Assembly: GCF_047511655.1 (NCBI RefSeq)
Contig: NC_133394.1
Coordinates: 59,118,501 to 59,182,500 of the forward strand
Source of the DNA: Castor canadensis
Taxonomy: Eukaryota > Chordata > Mammalia > Rodentia > Castoridae
Direction: 5' to 3'
Length of the DNA stretch: 64,000 nt
In this document: in pieces, positions 57,723-64,000 of the stretch
Numbering within the stretch: the first letter of the stretch is position 1
How the letters are laid out: each line of letters starts with the position of its first letter
Notes under the pieces: model-generated
Told to the model about the DNA's origin: nothing
Seen by the model: the letters and a program-made list of their open reading frames with translations, nothing else
The model's database searches: none
Translations under genes and position numbers: made by a program

Positions 57723-57824
57723 AGGTTTTCTTGTGTAACCTAGGCTGGCTTTGAACTCATAATCTTTTTGCTTCAATCCCCCCATGTGCTAGGATTGCAG
57801 GTGTGGACGACCACATCTGGATGT
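57721..57824 (-). repeat. B1-type SINE
   Basis: 'gtaacctaggctggctttga', then 'ctaggattgcaggtgtgg', the reverse complement of a 7SL-derived monomer. Confidence 0.8.
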
Positions 57825-59065
57825 TATAACTTTTATTATTCTCTCTTTTTAATTTCAAAAGTTTATCAAAACAGTAGAAACTTATGAAAATTGTTCTCAA
57901 ATTTGGAAGTTCTTTTCTAAGGCCTGTAAGAGGCAGTCTTTGTTTTACATAGCACATTTTTGAATGCAGCTTAGTAACACTAGTAAAATGTTACTTCAAA
58001 TTACATTTCTCTTAAGAGGAAATTTTGAATACGTTTAAAATACATATTAACCCAGTTAGCTACTTTTAAAAACTTCTTTATTTTTATTAAAGATCTAGCA
58101 GTAAATCTATATGTGTCACATTTCACTTGAACAATATGTTCATTGGACAGAAAATGAGAAACTTAGAGTTACTATATGACTTCATGACTCTAATGTATTT
58201 GAGCTCCTGTTGAATTCAGTATTCAACCACACAAAACATTTTGTGCTGTGATAAGAAAAGCAGATTATCACTTTTCTTTGTCCATGACTATGGAAAGTAA
58301 AAAACAGTAGTCTCTCTGATGGACAGGCTACCCCAAATGAGTTATGAGCTAGTTAGTTATGTTGATTTTAATGAAATTGAACCTGATTTGCAAGAATTAA
58401 AGCAGTACTTAAAAGGTATTGAACTTAGTCCTGTAAAAGAAAAGCTACATTCCTATCTTTATATAGCAACTTTAACGTAATGCAAATTGTACCATAAACA
58501 AAAGGACTGTTTTGAAGTGAGATTTTTTATAATGTGTGCCATCTCTTGACCCTTTTAGACTTTGGACTCCAGCCTGGGATTTGTTTTTGCATTCCTAAAG
58601 AAATAGAAGGTAATAAGGGAGTATGGTTCTTCAGGATATAAAACATTTCAATTTCTTTTTAAAGTATTTTTTAATGAATCACTATTCACTCTGACATAGA
58701 CTATTGCATATCTTTAGCTGAACATGTAACTTTTCCAAGTTTTTTTTTGTATTACTTTTTAGTTATCAGGGTATATACAACAAGCCACTGGATGGTGAGA
58801 ACAGATATGAATGTTTGGTCACTAGGTCAGCTTGCTTTCCAGGCAGCATATCTTCCTTACCCATTCTGACCTGTGACATTTACAAAGTTCATTTCTTGGT
58901 AATTCCTCACCTGACAACAATTTCTGCATGGCACAGAAAGAAACAAAGAAAAGCTTGAAAAGGTTACCAATTTAAGGAAAGGAGATACTAGTATTTTACT
59001 AAAAAAGATATCCTTAATAATCTTGAGTGCTTCAGAACTGAGGTTTTATTTTTATTTATTTATTT
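57825..59065. other. Presumed NDST3 intron, unassigned
   Basis: AT-rich. No exon matching the preceding NDST coding block was found on the minus strand. Confidence 0.45.
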
Positions 59066-59146
59066 TTTTCTAGTGTTGCCAACCAAACCCAGGGCCTTGT
59101 GGATGCTAGCCAAGCATTCTACTATGGAGCTACATCCCTGTCCCAG
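59066..59146 (-). repeat. ID-like SINE (diverged)
   Basis: 'aaacccagggccttgtggat', then 'gctagccaagcattctacta' and 'gagctacatccctgtccc'. Confidence 0.8.
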
Positions 59147-61040
59147 ACATTATTTTTTTATGACAATAGGTCAAAAATTATTTTTATTATTCTTGGAGAT
59201 TCCAATGAGAAGGAAAATGCCAAAAGAAGTTACAAGTGCATTTCTACAATAATTTTTGCTATGAGCACACTATTATTAATTAGTTGTTACTAAAAATATT
59301 AGCTGCTTCAAATTCAAGTCACTGCAAACTGTGCTAGAGGTATAAAGTTTATTTGATTAATAGTTGAAAAAAGATCTTGCATAACAAGATACTTATCTGT
59401 GATTTTTTTTCTGTAGAAGACAAAAGGCAAATGCCATGTACACTTGTATTTATGAAAAAAGAAAAAGATACTATTTGCAAAATCTTCAAGATAAACCCCA
59501 ATGACTTTATCATGGTCCTAGTATGGGAGATGTATAATTACTTCCAAGAAGAATAAGGAGGACATGAGTCTGTGCAAAAGGAACTGCAGTTCCTTTTGAG
59601 AAGATCAGGGGAGAGCAGAGGAAACTGGATATAGGAGAAGGTATGTTATTGGTTATAAATTATGCCGTTCATGACCATGTTGCGCAGTTCAAATCCACAA
59701 ATTTGATCATTCTGCTATTTTCTAGATGCTTCTGCCTGGTTCTGGGGATGCAAATATTAATATGGTGCCCAATCTTTTAACTTTTGTTTGTGAAAAGATT
59801 CGAAATTCAAAAGGAAGAAAAAAAATCCCCTACATTCTCTCAGTTTTGTTTCAGTATCTGTCCAGATGACCAAAGATTCAAAAGCTTTAGATGTATACAA
59901 AGCATACAAAATTTTTAAATGTTCTGTCACTAGGCCTTACATTCAGAGACTCTGATTTTCTGTTAGGAGGGGGCCCTGGCACCTGTATTTTAGAGATCTA
60001 GTCCTGATGCAGGTGTATTCTTATAAGAACACAATTTGAGATACCCAGTTTTCCCATAGAAATGTTTATTTCTTGTGGAAATGAATATGTTTATTCTCAC
60101 AGAAAAGATTCAGATTATTGGTTGCTCTGTAATGGTCCTTTTGAATACATTTTAAAAACAACCATGTCTTATAAAGTTCAAAAATATATTTTGATGCCCT
60201 AGACTTACAGTTGTGCTTGCACAAAGAGTACCTTGTTGTGTGCCCTTGTCCATCCCTTTCCAGGCCTTCTGCTCTACTGACAGATGTGTGAAGATGCACA
60301 AATACTGCTTAAAAACTGGTTCAAATAGATATGTGCAATTGATTCCTAATTTTCTTTAATCCTTTGTTTTTTTTTTCCTAAAGCAAAATTCTTCTCCATT
60401 TCCTTTGTAGTTCTCAGATATTTATTACTGTATATAACTTCTGCCTTTCATGCTCATTTTTACTTTAATTTATGGCATTTTAAATGTTGTATGGCAGAGG
60501 ACAAATATGATGCAATTTACTTTCTGTTCTTTTTCTCCTATTTTTTTTTCTCCAGACCAGAGCTCTTTAGGGGGAAAAATAAGGAAACCAGTTTATTTTT
60601 ATGAGGCAGTGATCAAACTGGAAGTTTCATTTTTATCATAATGAAAAATATATGGGTTTCATCACTGTCATGATTATACCCAATCATATGAACACATCCC
60701 TTTTTTTGGGAAATAAATGAAAAATTCTGAGCAGAAAAGCAATTCTAATGATGTACTGGGCCAGATTTCTTATTCTATAATTTCTTGGTTTAAGCCCTCT
60801 CAGAGTGCTTCTTCACCTTTTGTATTAAATAAAATTAGTGGGTCCCCCTAAGTTACAATATGGTCCCAGTTTACCTTTCCAGTTTTATCTTCTGTAACCC
60901 TTCTGTGATCGGCTGTACTCCAGGTTTCCTGGGCCTGCATACCTCCATGGTTTTGTTTATGCAGTTTCTGCTCCCTAGAATACACTGCCTCACCTTTCTA
61001 CACTTAGTTCAGTCCTGTGTTTCCAAGAGCATCACATCTT

Positions 61041-61045
<5 letters not shown>
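59147..61045. other. Presumed NDST3 intron, unassigned
   Basis: No gene or clear repeat recognised. Confidence 0.45.

Positions 61046-61089
<44 letters not shown>
61046..61089. repeat. (AT)n microsatellite
   Basis: About 22 AT units following a T8 run. Confidence 0.96.
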
Positions 61090-61091
<2 letters not shown>

Positions 61092-61549
61092 TTGGCAAAT
61101 GCATTATTTAAAAAATTTGGACACTAGAACATATTAGTTTCACCTTTCTGACATTTTCTTATTCTGAGTTATATTATGCTTTTAAAAATGCTTGTTTAAT
61201 TTGTCTCTAGTATGTATAAACTCCACGGGGGCTGGCATGGGGCCTTTCAACTTTATTGTCTGAACTGTGTATGATACAAGTATGAGCCTGGCACCAATAA
61301 TTTTATTTGTAAAGGTAGGAAATCTAGGGTCAGTTATTTTTTCATTGCTATTCATTCTGGTAAACCTATACCACCATTAAAATTGTAGTTCTCCTCAAGT
61401 ATTTATTCTTATCTCCTCTAAGTTTACCTCATTCACCCTACTACTCTCCCTGCCCACTTCCTTCTGTTTTCTATGTAATCTTGTTCTTTTGTAAATAAAC
61501 AATATCTTTATGTCTTTGACTTTGTCCTGCCCAGTAGATAAGAAAGTGG

Positions 61550-61735
61550 CCCCTGCTACCTACTGGCTCTGTGATCTTTGCAAGTTATTTCAACTTATAG
61601 TACTTTCATGTTCTTATCTAAAAGAAAACAGAAGCTAACAATACCTTCCTTATTGAGTTGTCATCACAATTATATTTATAAATCAAAGCACTGTCTGTTA
61701 CATAGTAATTGCTTAATAGATAATAGCTATTATTT
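61550..61735 (+). repeat. MIR SINE (diverged)
   Basis: 'ctactggctctgtgatcttt', 'gcaagttatttcaactta', 'gttacatagtaattgcttaa' follow MIR order. Confidence 0.75.
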
Positions 61736-61779
61736 TTACTGACAAGTTATTGCTATTTTGTAGAAACATCATTTTTTAT

Positions 61780-62300
61780 TTATAGCTTCCTTCCAGCAGC
61801 TCATCATCCTTATCCTCCAATCTCTTGACTCTCATTTATTTTTCTGCATCTATCTTCACTTCCTTTATCAGGCACTATTCTATAATCAATGATTTGAACT
61901 TCTCTCCTACTTTCACCCTGAGATTCCTAAATCATTTTTCTGCTTTTAGCGCTCTGCAAATCTGAGACTTTGAATGAACCTTTGCATTGAATTATTTCAT
62001 TACCACATATTGACTGTTTGGCACAGCTACAGAGAAAACACTCAATGGGAGCTATTCATATCATGTAAGCATATGGTTACAATCTGAACACTCAGGACTA
62101 CTGGATATTCTTTTTATTCATTTTTGTTACCTTACTCTTCAGTTGAACCCTTTTACAGTGGTTTCAAACTTTCATTCCTATCTTGTGGTCTTTGACTCAA
62201 CCTCTACTCTCCCAAGTTAATCATCCTAAAAGTAAATGGAGTACATCTCATGAGGCAGGAACTCTTTCAAGTCCCTACTCAACTCCCTATACATTTGCCT
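61780..62300 (+). repeat. Possible L2-like old LINE remnants
   Basis: Pyrimidine-rich, loosely matching L2 3' text ('ctcatcatccttatcctcca', 'caacctctactctcccaagt'). Similarity is weak. Confidence 0.35.
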
Positions 62301-62307
62301 TTTATTT

Positions 62308-62512
62308 TTGTCAATACTGGGGCTTGAACTTAGAGCCTCACACTTGTTAGGCAGGTGCTCTGCCACTTCAGCCATTCTGCCAGGCCCTTTTTGTGTTGGG
62401 TATTTTTGAGATAGGGTCTTGCTGTTTGCCTAGGCAGTCCTCAAATCTCAATCCTCCTGATCTCTACCTCCTGAGTAGTTAGGATTACAGGCATGAGCCA
62501 GCAGTGCCTGCT
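62308..62512 (-). repeat. B1+tRNA fusion SINE
   Basis: 'caatactggggcttgaactt', 'aggcaggtgctctgccactt', then 'gagatagggtcttgctgttt' and 'gttaggattacaggcatgag'. Confidence 0.9.
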
Positions 62513-62693
62513 CTACATTTGCCTTTTAAATTTTTTCCTGACACCTACAGTGTCAGGCAGAGGTGTTCCATTTTGTGTTCAAGACTAGCCTATTGCTCAG
62601 TGCTTTTCATCCCATCTGCTTTAAATTCCCATGATATCTTATTCATCACTTGTTCCTCTGTTTTCATTCCTTCCTATGGTCATTCCGTAATTC

Positions 62694-62770
62694 CAGAAAA
62701 CATGTTTGACTTTTTTTTTTAAGTGGTACTGGGGTTTGAACTCAGGACCTCACACTTCAGAAAACATGTT
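62694..62770 (-). repeat. Very short 5'-truncated ID-like SINE with 13-bp target duplication
   Basis: 'ggtactggggtttgaactca', then 'ggacctcacactt', preceded by T11, is flanked by CAGAAAACATGTT at 62694-62706 and 62758-62770. Confidence 0.88.
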
Positions 62771-62999
62771 CGAATCTCATTTTAGGCTCCCTCTTGAGCT
62801 TATATCTTTTCCAGCCACAATTCTTCACAAGCAAGTTCTTCAGAGGAGCAGTGCATTCCTCACCTCTATTCAGAACCCCAACCATTGCACTTAAAAATGC
62901 CTTTTCAAAGGTGAGTAATACAGCCTCTTAGCTACATAACCCCATGGATACTTGATAGTCTTTATATTAGCCAAACTGCTCATTTTGACACTGTTGCCC

Positions 63000-63330
63000 A
63001 CTGTTAAAACCTTCTCCTTTCTTAGCTTTTGTGAAACTGTTTTCTGCTACTTCTCTTTGAACTTTCTCCTTTACTGATCCCTCCTTATCTGTGTTACTTT
63101 TAAATAGCTGGTGTTCCTAAGGGTTTTGTTCTTTACATGCTGTCTTTAGATGGAATTATCATATTGATTCATAAAGCTCAAGCTACTGCTATCTGTATCC
63201 TTCCACTAAATTTTATACATAAACACCTAAGTGTCTGATTGACATTTCTACCTGAATGTTCCAGAGTTATCTCACTTTAAACATAGCCAGGTTGAGCTCA
63301 GTTTTTATTCCCAATAGAGTTAAGTAGGCT
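63000..63330 (+). repeat. L2 LINE 3' end (diverged)
   Basis: 'gctactgctatctgtatcct', 'gtgtctgattgacatttcta', 'cctgaatgttccagagttat' and 'gccaggttgagctcagtttt' parallel the L2 3' end, where phrases for 'contraction to lists of amino acid changes' are non-coding. Confidence 0.55.
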
Positions 63331-64000
63331 CTAGAAAAGCAGGTGTCTCATTTGTTTTATCACTAGTAGATCTCTACCACCTATCCAACTAGATAATAAC
63401 TAGCATGGAGAAAATAAATATCTGAATAAATGAACTTTCATACTCAGATATGATGTTCCTTATTTTGTGTAAGGTTACTACTATTTGTCAGGTTATCAAA
63501 CCAAAAAACTGAGGCATTCCAGACACTTTACCAACTCCTTGTTTCTTACACAGCTGATGTGGTTTTGTTAGTATAGTCTCATTCTTATAACTTAATCTCC
63601 TGCTTTCTATCCCTTGTACTTACATGATTTAGTCCCTCACTGCCTCTTCCCTGGATTCTTTAAAAACCTTCTAACTACTCTTTTTCCTTCCAGGATTGTG
63701 CCTTGTAATCTGTTTTTTAGAACAGATTTTCTAAAACAGGGCTGATCACATGATATAAAAGTCCCATAGGTAGTTTAGAATGTCTAAAAGCCACATTATA
63801 AAAATAAAAAAGTAATAGTAGTTTTAATTCTATATTTAATTTAATACAATATGTAAAATATAATACCATTTCAGCACATAATCGATATTAAAATTATTGA
63901 AATGCCTTACATTTTAATACTATCTTACAATTTGATGTCATATTTTATATTTACAGTATGTTTAAACATGGAGTAGCTGTATGTGGCTAGTGGCTACCAT
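63331..64000. other. Presumed NDST3 intron, unassigned
   Basis: Old repeat-like but unassignable sequence, becoming very AT-rich from 63780 to the window end. Confidence 0.4.

Noticed and set aside
55700..64000. Search for the preceding NDST3 exon (encoding the end of the deacetylase part)
   Set aside because: No minus-strand match to the expected coding text was found by eye, so it probably lies beyond the window.

Overview
This is nuclear DNA from a mammal, almost certainly a rodent. It is AT-rich and intron-dominated, with L1 retrotransposons, 7SL-derived B1 monomers, and many short SINEs made of a B1-like part fused to a tRNA-derived (ID-like) part. The tRNA-type part (consensus close to 'ggagtggctcaag...gagttcaaaccccagtacc') and the B1+ID fusion point to a castorimorph rodent such as beaver or kangaroo rat. 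Species assignment is inference only.

The only host gene recognised is NDST3 (heparan sulfate N-deacetylase/N-sulfotransferase 3), on the minus strand. Eight consecutive 3' coding exons lie between 55661 and 28296. They correspond to about residues 514-873 of the 873-residue enzyme: the end of the deacetylase part and all of the sulfotransferase domain. All splice sites read as GT-AG and all phases agree. Upstream exons lie outside the window or were not found. The exon at 39558-39667 carries an in-frame TAG (39644-39646) where the family has Gln. That would remove about 103 C-terminal residues and is expected to trigger nonsense-mediated decay. Several family-conserved residues are also changed.

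Layout: 1-560 is a minus-strand L1 fragment abutting, head to head, a full-length but dead plus-strand L1 (561-7752) with a CpG-rich 5'UTR built of diverged ~120-bp units. 8200-12660 is a stack of older L1, LTR and unnamed ancient repeats. 14987-18165 is a decayed gammaretrovirus-like endogenous retrovirus on the minus strand (3' LTR, pol with YVDD, gag with a zinc knuckle), interrupted by an unexplained AT-rich block. 18-28 kb holds ancient repeats, paired L1 fragments and an inverted repeat pair, with no recognised gene. 28-56 kb is NDST3 with intronic L1, SINE, MER5A, MIR and LTR copies. These include a 5'-truncated sense-oriented L1 ending about 55 bp upstream of one exon, and two related LTRs flanking another exon. 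56-64 kb is presumably further NDST3 intron, with SINEs, MIR and L2-like sequence.

I see no tRNA, rRNA, CRISPR or prokaryotic-type features, and no convincing undescribed system. The best lead is the possible inactivation of NDST3.
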